Source: Oscillospiraceae bacterium
Lineage (GTDB): Bacteria; Bacillota; Clostridia; Oscillospirales; Ruminococcaceae
Direction: 5' to 3'
DNA: 10,426 bases
Assembly (NCBI GenBank): GCA_014796735.1
Contig: JAAVIG010000211.1
Coordinates: 1 to 10,426, forward strand
Part shown: positions 1 to 6,044 of the stretch, piece by piece
How the letters are laid out: every line of letters begins with the position of its first letter
Numbering within the stretch: position 1 is the first letter of the stretch
Program-made: the position numbers and the translations under genes
The notes under the pieces: model-generated
What the model was told of the DNA's origin: nothing
What the model saw: only the letters and a program-made list of their open reading frames with translations
Database searches by the model: none

Positions 1-42
1 GAGTAGAGAAGCTTTAAAACCGTAAACGATAAAGGGGCTATA

Positions 43-90
43 AAAAAATTTAACCCGTCAGAACCAAATTAAAATGAGGTTTTGACGGGT
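43..90 (-). terminator. Rho-independent terminator of the minus-strand operon
   Basis: Arms at 53-65 and 78-90 pair over 13 positions (one G-T), with a 12-nt loop. Read on the minus strand, the stem ends in GACGGGT and is followed within a few bases by a run of seven T (plus positions 43-49). It lies about 210 nt beyond the stop of the acyl carrier protein gene, with no gene between, so it is the likely end of the leftward transcript. Confidence 0.75.
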
Positions 91-120
91 ATATTTGTTA
101 TCAGTAAGATGCAAACTTCC

Positions 121-245
121 GAAGCGGCGGCTTCGCCTGCTTCTTTGTGAGTTATAATTATCCACTTCGTGGGACTTCGTCCCACACCCTACTTCCTTTT
201 TGCAGTGCAAAAAGGAAGCGAAAAAAACATTTGCGGCTTCGCCGC
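121..245. repeat. Cluster of four short GC-rich hairpins (intergenic palindromic repeat element)
   Basis: Four inverted repeats follow one another. 121-143 has arms GAAGC-GGCG / CGCC-(t)-GCTTC. 162-185 holds two overlapping choices, CCAC-ttc-GTGG and GTGGGAC-ttc-GTCCCAC. 192-218 has 13-nt perfect arms around one base. 233-245 is GCGGC-ttc-GCCGC. Three loops are the same TTC triplet. No coding potential is convincing here: the reading frame across it mainly shadows the ACP gene. On the minus strand it lies between the ACP stop and the main terminator, so it would form a structured 3' end. The composition suggests a dispersed intergenic repeat, but copies elsewhere cannot be seen from this window. 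Confidence 0.6.
222..245 (-). terminator. Possible first terminator after the ACP gene
   Basis: Read on the minus strand, the GCGGC-gaa-GCCGC stem-loop (245-233) is followed after five bases by seven T (228-222). The stem has only 5 bp and the T run does not touch it, so it is weaker than the hairpin at 43-90. It could cause partial termination about 55 nt after the ACP stop. Confidence 0.4.
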
Positions 246-298
246 TTTAAATTTTTCTTTTTAGTTTTTTACAGTCCCTTTATTATTTCTGACCGTAA

Positions 299-541
299 TT
301 ACAGCTTTTTCCCTCTCTCCTTAATTATCTCCGCCATTTCTCCCACATTCTTCATACCCGAGACCTCGCCCATAGTGAACCTTACCCCGAACTCGCTTTC
401 CACCGCGTCTATAAGCGTGATATGGTTAAGGCTGTCCCAGTCCTCGATATCGTCGGCGGTAGTGCTGTCGTTTACCTCAATGGTATCATCGTCAAAAATA
501 TCTCTGAAAACCTCGTTTAATCTTTCGTAAATTTCTTCCAT
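299..541 (-). CDS. Acyl carrier protein, partner of the adjacent FkbH-type enzyme
   Basis: This 80-residue acidic protein has the length and helical pattern of a free-standing acyl carrier protein. The WDSLNH segment carries the conserved DSL motif; Ser37 is the expected 4'-phosphopantetheine site, to be modified in the cytoplasm by a holo-ACP synthase. A good ribosome site (AAAGGA) lies just before the ATG. The gene follows the FkbH-like gene by 45 nt in the same direction and is the last of the operon. FkbH-family enzymes are known to load a glyceryl group from 1,3-bisphosphoglycerate onto an ACP of this kind, so this is inferred to be a dedicated glyceryl carrier rather than the fatty-acid ACP. 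No fatty-acid synthesis gene is nearby. It is also comparable in role to DltC, the D-alanyl carrier. The ACP identity is firm; the cargo is inferred. Confidence 0.92.
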   Translation of the reverse strand: MEEIYERLNEVFRDIFDDDTIEVNDSTTADDIEDWDSLNHITLIDAVESEFGVRFTMGEVSGMKNVGEMAEIIKERGKKL

Positions 542-586
542 TTCTTTTCCTTTCCCGAAGCGTTAAAAATGCGCCTCGTCTAAAAA

Positions 587-2356
587 TTAAGAGTTGACCG
601 CAATATGCAAATTTTTGTTTTTGTACCCCTCTGTCTTTAACTCCCAAAGAGTATTCCCCTCTTCGTCCTCGGATATTTTTTCAAACCCGAAATCGCCGAA
701 AAGCTCCCTGACCATTTTGTTTTTCGCGGTGGGGTAATAGTGACCTTTAATAACTTTAACGTCTTGTTTAACGGCTTCCTTTACAAGGGTATCAAGCATT
801 GCAAGCTCCATATCCCTCTTAAGCACCCGACAGCTCATAAGCCACAGGTCTATATCCAGCGTTTCCCCGTCCTTATGCCCGATAACGACGCTTACAATGC
901 CGTTGTCGCCGAACTTGTCCTCCAGTCTGCCGCAAAGCCGTATATAATCGGAACTTTCGTAGACCCGCTCCATTTCGCTTTGAGTATACCGCCTTGTGGT
1001 AACGTTAAACTGGTTGCTCTTATTGGTAAGCTGAGTGACTCTCGCTAAATTTATCGGCGAAAAATCCTCTATAACAGCTTTCATTTCAAGGCTGTCCAGA
1101 TACTCTCCGTAATCGGCAAATGCGGACTGCATTTTTGCCCTCTCCGCGTTTTGCTTATACATTTCGGTGCGGTGCAGGTCGTCCTCTGAGAAATTCGTTA
1201 CCTCAAAATACCCGCCCTTGTCCAAGGTATGGATATAACTTTCAATGCTGTCCATAGGCGGAGCCTCAACGGGCAGAGTGCCTTTTACTATCTCTCTTTC
1301 GGCGGGGTTGTCGTCCACAAAGACAATGCTTTCGGGAAGCAGGTTAAGCTCCTGCGCCGTTTGCTCTATATTCAAGCTTTTCGGCTCCCAATTTGCCTTA
1401 ATAAGCGTAAAATCCTCGGGCTTCAAAACCCCGTCGGGGTGGTTAAGTCCCGCTATGGCGTTTTCGTAATCGTTCTTGGAGCAGACGGTAAGCAGCACGC
1501 CCAATTGCTTCTGAGCCTTGATATAGCTTTGGAATTCGCAGTAAGCTTGTCCCATAGGCACTTCCTGTCCCAAGACAAGCTTTTCCGCTCCGTCGTCCCC
1601 CACAACTCCGCCCCAAAGGGTGTTGTCCAGATCAAGAGCCAACACCTTTTTGTTTTTGCCTAAAAGCGAAGCGAAAATTTTGGAAAGGTTAAAGGCGAAT
1701 TCGGGTATCAACGGCACCGCCACAGCGTATTTGTACATATTCCAGTACAAAGGGTCAGACCATTTTTCAAGCCCCAGCTGCGCGCTTAAATAATTTATAT
1801 CGTGGATAAAGAAATTATCGTGATTTGCCGCGTAATCGTAAAAGCCCTGATTTAATCTTGAAATAAAGCTTACCCGCCCGTGAAAATCGGCGCAGTCCTT
1901 GTTGCCTAAAAGCCGCCAGTAGGGTAGCTCCATGTTGTTCTGGATAATCGGGCAAGACAAATCGGCTTTCAGCTTGTCCCACATTTGAGTGAAATGTGCA
2001 AGCTGATTTTGCAGCAAAGAATTTACCTCGTCGGAGCTCATTGACATTGCGGGAAATTCGGTTATATTGCGGTTCGAGGTGTGGATAAACACAAAGTCGG
2101 GCTTGAATTCCCGAAGCTCCGCCGAAAACATTGCGTCCTGCCAGTACTGATCGTATTCGCTTTGGTAAAATTCGGGCTGTATGCCCTGCCACAAGAGAAA
2201 CAGCTCCAACATATCCACAATCCCGTTCGTGGTGGAGCCGCCTAAAACGGCAATTTTCTTTTTAAGACGGTTTGTGCTGTCGGAGAGAAGAGCGCGTTTT
2301 AAAGAACGCTGTTTTTTCGTCAGCTCGACGGAGTCAAAGGGGTAAAAATTGGGCAT
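587..2356 (-). CDS. FkbH-like HAD-IIIC family protein (probable glyceryl-ACP forming enzyme)
   Basis: The 589-residue protein has the full three-part architecture of stand-alone FkbH-like proteins. Residues about 30-230 look SGNH-like (AVLGGSTTNG at 36-45, then PDFVFIHTS near 86-94). Residues about 237-365 are a HAD-IIIC domain with motif I LDLDNTLWGG (Asp242, Asp244), motif II VCSKND (Ser293, Lys294) and motif III FVDDN (Asp348, Asp349). Residues about 425-575 are a GNAT-like C-terminal domain with TNKSNQFN and the family's MSCRVL segment (Cys509). Characterised FkbH-type enzymes dephosphorylate 1,3-bisphosphoglycerate and transfer the glyceryl unit to an ACP phosphopantetheine in the cytoplasm, in methoxymalonyl and tetronate pathways. 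All visible HAD residues are intact, so activity is expected. The ATG has an AAAGG ribosome site. The gene lies 22 nt after a DHHW lipoprotein gene and 45 nt before an ACP gene. No polyketide synthase is near, which suggests a surface-modification rather than antibiotic role. Confidence 0.9.
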   Translation of the reverse strand: MPNFYPFDSVELTKKQRSLKRALLSDSTNRLKKKIAVLGGSTTNGIVDMLELFLLWQGIQPEFYQSEYDQYWQDAMFSAELREFKPDFVFIHTSNRNITEFPAMSMSSDEVNSLLQNQLAHFTQMWDKLKADLSCPIIQNNMELPYWRLLGNKDCADFHGRVSFISRLNQGFYDYAANHDNFFIHDINYLSAQLGLEKWSDPLYWNMYKYAVAVPLIPEFAFNLSKIFASLLGKNKKVLALDLDNTLWGGVVGDDGAEKLVLGQEVPMGQAYCEFQSYIKAQKQLGVLLTVCSKNDYENAIAGLNHPDGVLKPEDFTLIKANWEPKSLNIEQTAQELNLLPESIVFVDDNPAEREIVKGTLPVEAPPMDSIESYIHTLDKGGYFEVTNFSEDDLHRTEMYKQNAERAKMQSAFADYGEYLDSLEMKAVIEDFSPINLARVTQLTNKSNQFNVTTRRYTQSEMERVYESSDYIRLCGRLEDKFGDNGIVSVVIGHKDGETLDIDLWLMSCRVLKRDMELAMLDTLVKEAVKQDVKVIKGHYYPTAKNKMVRELFGDFGFEKISEDEEGNTLWELKTEGYKNKNLHIAVNS

Positions 2357-2378
2357 GGTGTGAGCCTTTCTTTATAAA

Positions 2379-3569
2379 TTAAAACAATCCTTGAACATAA
2401 GAGCAGTTAGGCCCCGCGGGTGTAAATGTGCAGGTGGCGAAAAGCAGATCGGTAGCTCCCACATCATTGCAAAATCCCGCGGCGTCCAAGTCAAAATATC
2501 GTACGTCGCAGACGTAAATTTTTTGAAAGCAGGTTGTCAGAAACGGCACTAACGCGTTTCCGTAGCTTTCCTTAAATATCACCAAGCACCTGCCGTTATC
2601 GCAGTCGGTGGTTATCTCGGCGATCCTGTCGTCGCTGCCCAAGAATGAGCAGTAATACGCGCCCCCGTCGCGGGAAACAAACAGATCGCTTTCGTAGCCG
2701 TTCTGAAAAGCGGTGTCATAATAGGTGGTTTTAAGCCCCGCATCGTTGGGCGAAATATACATTGTAAAGGCTTCGGGATCGTTATAGAGGTTTTGGCTTT
2801 TGGAGTAGTTGTAAAGCGAGCCTACATAACCCTCTTTTGTAACCGTTTTGTACTCTGACAGAAGGGCAAAATCCTTTTCCGCTCCCGCCGTCTCGGCAAA
2901 GGCTTTCGCCGCATAGTAAGCGCCTAACGGCTGCCAGTGGTGATCGGTACGTGTGTATATCGGTTCCTCGAGATGAGCGGCAAGAGCCGAGTAAGCGTCC
3001 GCGTTTTCGGCAGCCTTAAGCCCCTCCGCTATGTGATCTATCTTAGCCTTTTGGCTTGCGGTAAAGCCCGTAACATCGTTGGGAGTGTAAAATTCCGACG
3101 ATGTGGGTATAACCATGCTGTAAACCTTGACGTCGGGCAAAGCCTCCGCCGCGCGGTTGACCGCCTCAGTGTAGCCGTCGCACAGCTCAAATGTGCCCCA
3201 GCATCCCATAAGCCCCATATAATGACCTTTTCTGCCGATTATTTTTATTCCGTTTTCGCCGTCCTCTCTGTAATCGTCGGGAACGTCTCCCTCGGGGGGA
3301 AGCGGAACGGTGGGGGCTGTCTCGGTTTTTTCGGCGGTATTTTCCGTAACGGTTATTATTTCCGTTTCCTTTTTTGTTGCGGCGGTCTCGGATTTTGTCT
3401 CGGAGACCTCGAAAGTATCGGAAGTTTCGGAGCTTTCGGGAGCATAAATAATATCGGCGGCAGACGTTTCGGTCTCATTGGAGAAGGTCGGGTTTTCCGC
3501 TTTGGTGCAGCCGCTTAAAAGAAGCGCGGCGCAGACGATCGCCGCAGCCCCGGAGTTTGTTTTTTTCAA
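2379..3569 (-). CDS. DHHW-family lipoprotein (AlgJ/AlgX-like SGNH-fold surface protein)
   Basis: This 396-residue protein starts with a lipoprotein signal (KKTN, hydrophobic AAAIVCAALL, lipobox LLLSGC), so Cys21 should be lipidated and the rest exported. Residues 22-95 are a low-complexity Thr/Ser/Glu linker that could span the wall. The domain from about 105 to 396 matches the downstream paralogue, including PTSSEFYTP (155-163), TRTDHHWQPLGAYYA (206-220) and FKESYGNA (332-339). By analogy with the D-x-H-W and Ser triad of AlgX/AlgJ, Asp209, His211 and Ser335 are the candidate catalytic residues. It lacks the N-terminal segment the paralogue has before its linker. The start codon is TTG; it is chosen because it gives the only intact signal peptide and has AAAGGA 10 nt upstream. 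Own promoter and leader precede it; FkbH follows after 22 nt. A role in transferring or removing an acyl group on a surface glycan is inferred; the true substrate is unknown. Confidence 0.83.
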   Translation of the reverse strand: MKKTNSGAAAIVCAALLLSGCTKAENPTFSNETETSAADIIYAPESSETSDTFEVSETKSETAATKKETEIITVTENTAEKTETAPTVPLPPEGDVPDDYREDGENGIKIIGRKGHYMGLMGCWGTFELCDGYTEAVNRAAEALPDVKVYSMVIPTSSEFYTPNDVTGFTASQKAKIDHIAEGLKAAENADAYSALAAHLEEPIYTRTDHHWQPLGAYYAAKAFAETAGAEKDFALLSEYKTVTKEGYVGSLYNYSKSQNLYNDPEAFTMYISPNDAGLKTTYYDTAFQNGYESDLFVSRDGGAYYCSFLGSDDRIAEITTDCDNGRCLVIFKESYGNALVPFLTTCFQKIYVCDVRYFDLDAAGFCNDVGATDLLFATCTFTPAGPNCSYVQGLF

Positions 3570-3614
3570 GGTCGTTCAGTCCTTTCGGTATACTTTGTAT
3601 AAGTTAAACGGAAT

Positions 3615-3658
3615 CGGGCTTTGTTCCTCACAGATCAAAAGCCCGTTTTTATCGGAAC
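3615..3658 (-). promoter_or_regulatory. Structured leader of the DHHW lipoprotein gene (hairpin with possible pseudoknot)
   Basis: An 8-bp perfect stem, CGGGCTTT (3615-3622) with AAAGCCCG (3638-3645), encloses a 15-nt loop. The loop-side GTTCC (3623-3627) is complementary to GGAAC at 3654-3658 outside the stem, which could form an H-type pseudoknot. It lies between the predicted transcription start (about 3669, minus strand) and the TTG start at 3569, so it would be in the 5' untranslated RNA. On the plus strand the same stem is followed by TTTTT and looks like a terminator, but no plus-strand gene leads into it. No known riboswitch class was recognised. Confidence 0.4.
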
Positions 3659-3675
3659 AAGTTCTTACAGTTAAA

Positions 3676-3703
3676 AGTATACCAGAAAAAATTTTTAAGT
3701 CAA
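3676..3703 (-). promoter_or_regulatory. Sigma-A type promoter for the DHHW lipoprotein-FkbH-ACP genes
   Basis: Read on the minus strand: -35 TTGACT (3703-3698), 16-nt spacer, extended -10 TGG-TATACT with TATACT at 3681-3676. The surroundings are very AT-rich. The start of transcription would be near 3669, giving a leader of about 100 nt. It lets this three-gene unit be expressed apart from the genes upstream. Confidence 0.65.
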
Positions 3704-3776
3704 TTACAAAAATATTACAATATTATTACAATTCGGTAACATTTTTCCGGAGCGGTACACCGATTTTATACCGACT

Positions 3777-5210
3777 TTATTTCGTGCGGATCTCTTCGAT
3801 ATATTCGCAGTTTACGCCCGCCGCCGAGAAGGTACACATAGTAAACAGCACGTCGGTGATTTCATTCTCCTTGACAAATTCCACCGCGTTCAGGTCAAAA
3901 TATCTTATATCACAGACGTAAATTTCCTCAAATCCGCCCATAAAGAAAGGTATTTCCGCGTTTCCGTAGCTGTCCTTGAACACCGCCAATTTTCTTCCGT
4001 TTTTAACGTCTGTCTCTATCCTTACTATTTTCTGATCTCCGCCCATAAAGGTTGAATACGCGGAAGAAACGGGCATTTGCAGGAAGAAAGGATATTTGTT
4101 GTCAAAATTATAGGCGGTATCGTAATAGTAACAGCTGAAATCGTTGGCGGGGATATAGTAGGTGAATATTTCAGGGTCGTTCAGAATATCCGCGTCTTGG
4201 GTAAAGGTGTACATTGAGCCCACATATCCCTCCACCTCTCTCTTTTCAAAGGTGTCAAGCTCGGGGAAAGGCACCTGAGCCGCCTTTGCGAATTCCGCCG
4301 CCGCGTAGTACGCTCCCAAGGGCTGCCAGTGGTGGTCGGTGCGGGTGTATATTTCCTCTTTGACGTGCTCCCGCAAAGCGTTAACACAGTCAACGCTCGT
4401 TACCCTATCGCTTAAGCTGTCAGCAATGTAGAAAATATCGTCGGACTGGGAAGCGTTGTATTCCGCAAAGTTTTTGGGGGTGTAATACTCGCCGCTGGTG
4501 GGAGTGATCATAACGTAGGTTTTGATCCCGTCTCCCAAGTCGTCGGCAAAGGCGTTGACGTACTGTACGAACTTATCTCTGTTAAAGCCGCCGCCGTAAA
4601 GGCTTATGCCGCGGTAATGCCCGTTTTGCAAGCAGACTATCTGTCCGTTGGTCTGCACTCCCGGGGCTATCTCGTTTCTGGGATCGTAGGGCGGCTCGGT
4701 TGTAACGAAGGTTTCTTCGGCCTGAGTATTTTCCGAAGCTTCGGTGACGGTGATCTCGTTACTGTCGGTAATTTCGTCGGGTTTCGCTGAAACAGCGTCT
4801 GTGTTTTCAATAGGCTTGATCTCGGGAGCGGCGGTAGTGGTGTTTACGACCGCGGAGGGGCCTCCGTATACGGTAACGCCGCCGAGAGATATTCCCGCAA
4901 GCTTTGTAATATTGGCGGAAACGTCCTTAAAGCCGTCGCGCCAAGGCACGGTGTCGTTAAACCAGCTGCTTACCCCGTCGGTAAATTTGCCGCTGAACAG
5001 GTTTTCGGAATTAAACTCGGGAAACTTCGCCAGCTCGCGCTTTTCGGTAAGCGACTCGGTGGGGCGTTCAAAAACTATCAGGGAAACGGTCACGGCGACA
5101 AAAAACGCGGCGGTCAACGAGATGTTTATTATATTCCACTTTCTTTTTTCTTTTTGGGTGTCTCTTTCTTTTTCTTTAAGGTGCTTTCCTTTAGCCATAT
5201 CTGCTTCCAT
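3777..5210 (-). CDS. DHHW-family membrane-anchored protein (AlgJ/AlgX-like)
   Basis: This 477-residue protein has a highly basic N-terminus, then one membrane segment (about 26-47) acting as an uncleaved anchor with the rest outside. Residues 49-118 hold the usual N-terminal DHHW-family stretch (LTEKRELAKFPEF, then FNDTVPWRD). A Thr/Glu/Pro-rich insert covers about 120-180, and the SGNH-like domain runs from about 188 to 477. Key residues are in TRTDHHWQPLGAYYA (289-303; Asp292, His294) and FKDSYGNA (411-418; Ser414), matching the AlgX/AlgJ D-x-H and Ser pattern. It is clearly a paralogue of the next gene in the operon, a lipoprotein. The ATG at 5210 has only AAGAA before it. A second ATG at 5198 has GGAAG five bases upstream and is an equally likely start; the membrane segment is kept either way. 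It lies 20 nt after the Nudix gene. O-acyl modification of a surface polymer is inferred; no partner MBOAT protein is encoded in the window. Confidence 0.83.
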   Translation of the reverse strand: MEADMAKGKHLKEKERDTQKEKRKWNIINISLTAAFFVAVTVSLIVFERPTESLTEKRELAKFPEFNSENLFSGKFTDGVSSWFNDTVPWRDGFKDVSANITKLAGISLGGVTVYGGPSAVVNTTTAAPEIKPIENTDAVSAKPDEITDSNEITVTEASENTQAEETFVTTEPPYDPRNEIAPGVQTNGQIVCLQNGHYRGISLYGGGFNRDKFVQYVNAFADDLGDGIKTYVMITPTSGEYYTPKNFAEYNASQSDDIFYIADSLSDRVTSVDCVNALREHVKEEIYTRTDHHWQPLGAYYAAAEFAKAAQVPFPELDTFEKREVEGYVGSMYTFTQDADILNDPEIFTYYIPANDFSCYYYDTAYNFDNKYPFFLQMPVSSAYSTFMGGDQKIVRIETDVKNGRKLAVFKDSYGNAEIPFFMGGFEEIYVCDIRYFDLNAVEFVKENEITDVLFTMCTFSAAGVNCEYIEEIRTK

Positions 5211-5215
5211 TTCTT

Positions 5216-5227
5216 AGAACATGTTCT
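5216..5227. promoter_or_regulatory. Perfect 12-bp palindrome between the Nudix and DHHW genes
   Basis: AGAACATGTTCT is a perfect palindrome just before the start of the membrane DHHW gene, filling most of the 20-nt gap after the Nudix stop. Its position suits a repressor operator or a small RNA hairpin over the start region. It resembles the LexA half-sites GAAC/GTTC, but these are 2 nt apart instead of the 4 nt of Gram-positive SOS boxes. No clear promoter overlaps it, so function is uncertain. Confidence 0.25.
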
Positions 5228-5230
5228 TAA

Positions 5231-5770
5231 TTATTGATTATCGATAGAGATCTCTCCCGCTTCTATCTGCTCCAAAGCGTAATCGATAATGATCTTGTCT
5301 CTTTTTATCATAAATCTCATGCTGTAGTCCTTGCACATTTCCAGCGCCTTATCCATGACCGCCGCCGCGTCCTTTAAGCTCATCCAGCTTATCGAAAGAC
5401 CCGCGAGCTTTTCCGATTCGCCGAGCTGCGTTTTTTTGCACTCTCCCTCTATCCTTCCGATAAAGGCATAGGACAGGTGGCAGAAATTGGAGCGGCTTTT
5501 ATGCTCCTCAACGGTACCCAGCGGCGCGATAATATTGCAGCCGCAGCCCATTTCCTCCGTCACCTCACGTACAAACGCGTCGCTTTCTCTTTCCCCCAGC
5601 TCGATACCTCCCCCGGGCAGCTTGTAAAACCCGTTGGCGCTCATTAAGATCATTCCCGCCAGATTTTCACCGTTAAGAACGATACCCCTTGAGCCGTATC
5701 TGGAAATATCGGATATAAGCTTAGGTTCGCCGCCGAAAAAATCGGCGTCGGTCACAATGGATTTAAGCAT
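5231..5770 (-). CDS. Nudix hydrolase
   Basis: With the start at 5770 the protein has 179 residues. The Nudix box is complete: Gly54, Glu60, then REVTEEMGC at 68-76, fitting G-x5-E-x7-REUxEExGU, preceded by LPGGGIELG. The Glu residues bind the metal that cleaves a nucleoside diphosphate linked to another moiety, in the cytoplasm. Residues after about 85 (GTVEEH, then HLSYAFIG) continue the fold. Substrate cannot be told from the sequence; a house-cleaning role or an NDP-sugar substrate are both possible. A longer reading from an ATG at 5789-5791 adds seven residues but has no ribosome site, while the chosen ATG has GGGAGGG seven bases upstream. It follows the DUF6171 gene by 28 nt and precedes the DHHW gene by 20 nt, so it is probably in the arabinofuranosidase operon. 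Confidence 0.88.
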   Translation of the reverse strand: MLKSIVTDADFFGGEPKLISDISRYGSRGIVLNGENLAGMILMSANGFYKLPGGGIELGERESDAFVREVTEEMGCGCNIIAPLGTVEEHKSRSNFCHLSYAFIGRIEGECKKTQLGESEKLAGLSISWMSLKDAAAVMDKALEMCKDYSMRFMIKRDKIIIDYALEQIEAGEISIDNQ

Positions 5771-5777
5771 TGAAAAT

Positions 5778-5784
5778 CCCTCCC
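5778..5784 (-). promoter_or_regulatory. Ribosome binding site deciding the Nudix start
   Basis: On the minus strand GGGAGGG lies seven bases before the ATG at 5770 and inside the longer reading from 5791. It therefore supports the internal ATG as the true start. Confidence 0.75.
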
Positions 5785-5798
5785 TTTTCATTTGCGAT

Positions 5799-6044
5799 TC
5801 ACCAATATTTTTTCTCTGACGGACAGCGGTTGTTTTTGACCGCGGCTCTCATTTCCACATAACAGCCGCATTTCAAGCAAACGCCGTTCATAAGCTTATC
5901 GCAGCCCTCGCAAACCGAAAGCCTGTGTTGATAAACTTTCTCGTCCGCCTTTACCTCCTCGTCCAAGCCGCTTATATATTCCCTTATATTCTGGAGCAGC
6001 TCTTTTTCGGGAGTATCCTTAAGCAAGCACCTGCAAGGGCTCAT
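5799..6044 (-). CDS. DUF6171-type small cysteine-rich protein
   Basis: This 81-residue protein has eight cysteines in a zinc-ribbon-like layout: C4 and C6 near the start, C45-x2-C48, C56-x2-C59-x-C61 and C74, ending in CPSEKKYW. The pattern NGVCLKCGCYVEMRAA is what I recognise as the DUF6171 family, small clostridial proteins of unknown function that are likely metal-binding. There is no signal peptide, so it is cytoplasmic. The ATG at 6044 overlaps the arabinofuranosidase stop as ATGA, which points to coupled translation; no good ribosome site precedes it. An in-frame ATG at 6074 would add ten residues inside the upstream gene and has no ribosome site either. It is followed 28 nt later by a Nudix gene. 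Family assignment is from memory of the motif; function is unknown. Confidence 0.75.
   Translation of the reverse strand: MSPCRCLLKDTPEKELLQNIREYISGLDEEVKADEKVYQHRLSVCEGCDKLMNGVCLKCGCYVEMRAAVKNNRCPSEKKYW

Noticed and set aside
147..530. Plus-strand reading frame across the hairpin cluster and the ACP gene
   Set aside because: Its first part is low-complexity sequence from hairpins and T-rich DNA and the rest lies opposite the ACP gene. Not a plausible protein.
2937..3518. Long plus-strand reading frame of 193 codons opposite the DHHW lipoprotein gene
   Set aside because: It overlaps a gene with a clear signal peptide and family motifs, has no ribosome site of note and no recognisable domain. 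It is a shadow of a GC-rich codon pattern.
3615..3650. Plus-strand Rho-independent terminator
   Set aside because: The stem followed by TTTTT fits by shape, but no plus-strand gene lies within the 3.6 kb to its left, so it is better read as part of a minus-strand leader.
5216..5227. LexA (SOS) box
   Set aside because: The GAAC and GTTC half-sites are 2 nt apart, not the 4 nt of Gram-positive SOS boxes, and the neighbouring genes are not DNA-repair genes.
5771..5791. Longer Nudix start at 5791
   Set aside because: The extra seven codons cover the GGGAGGG ribosome site of the internal ATG, and no ribosome site precedes the outer ATG.
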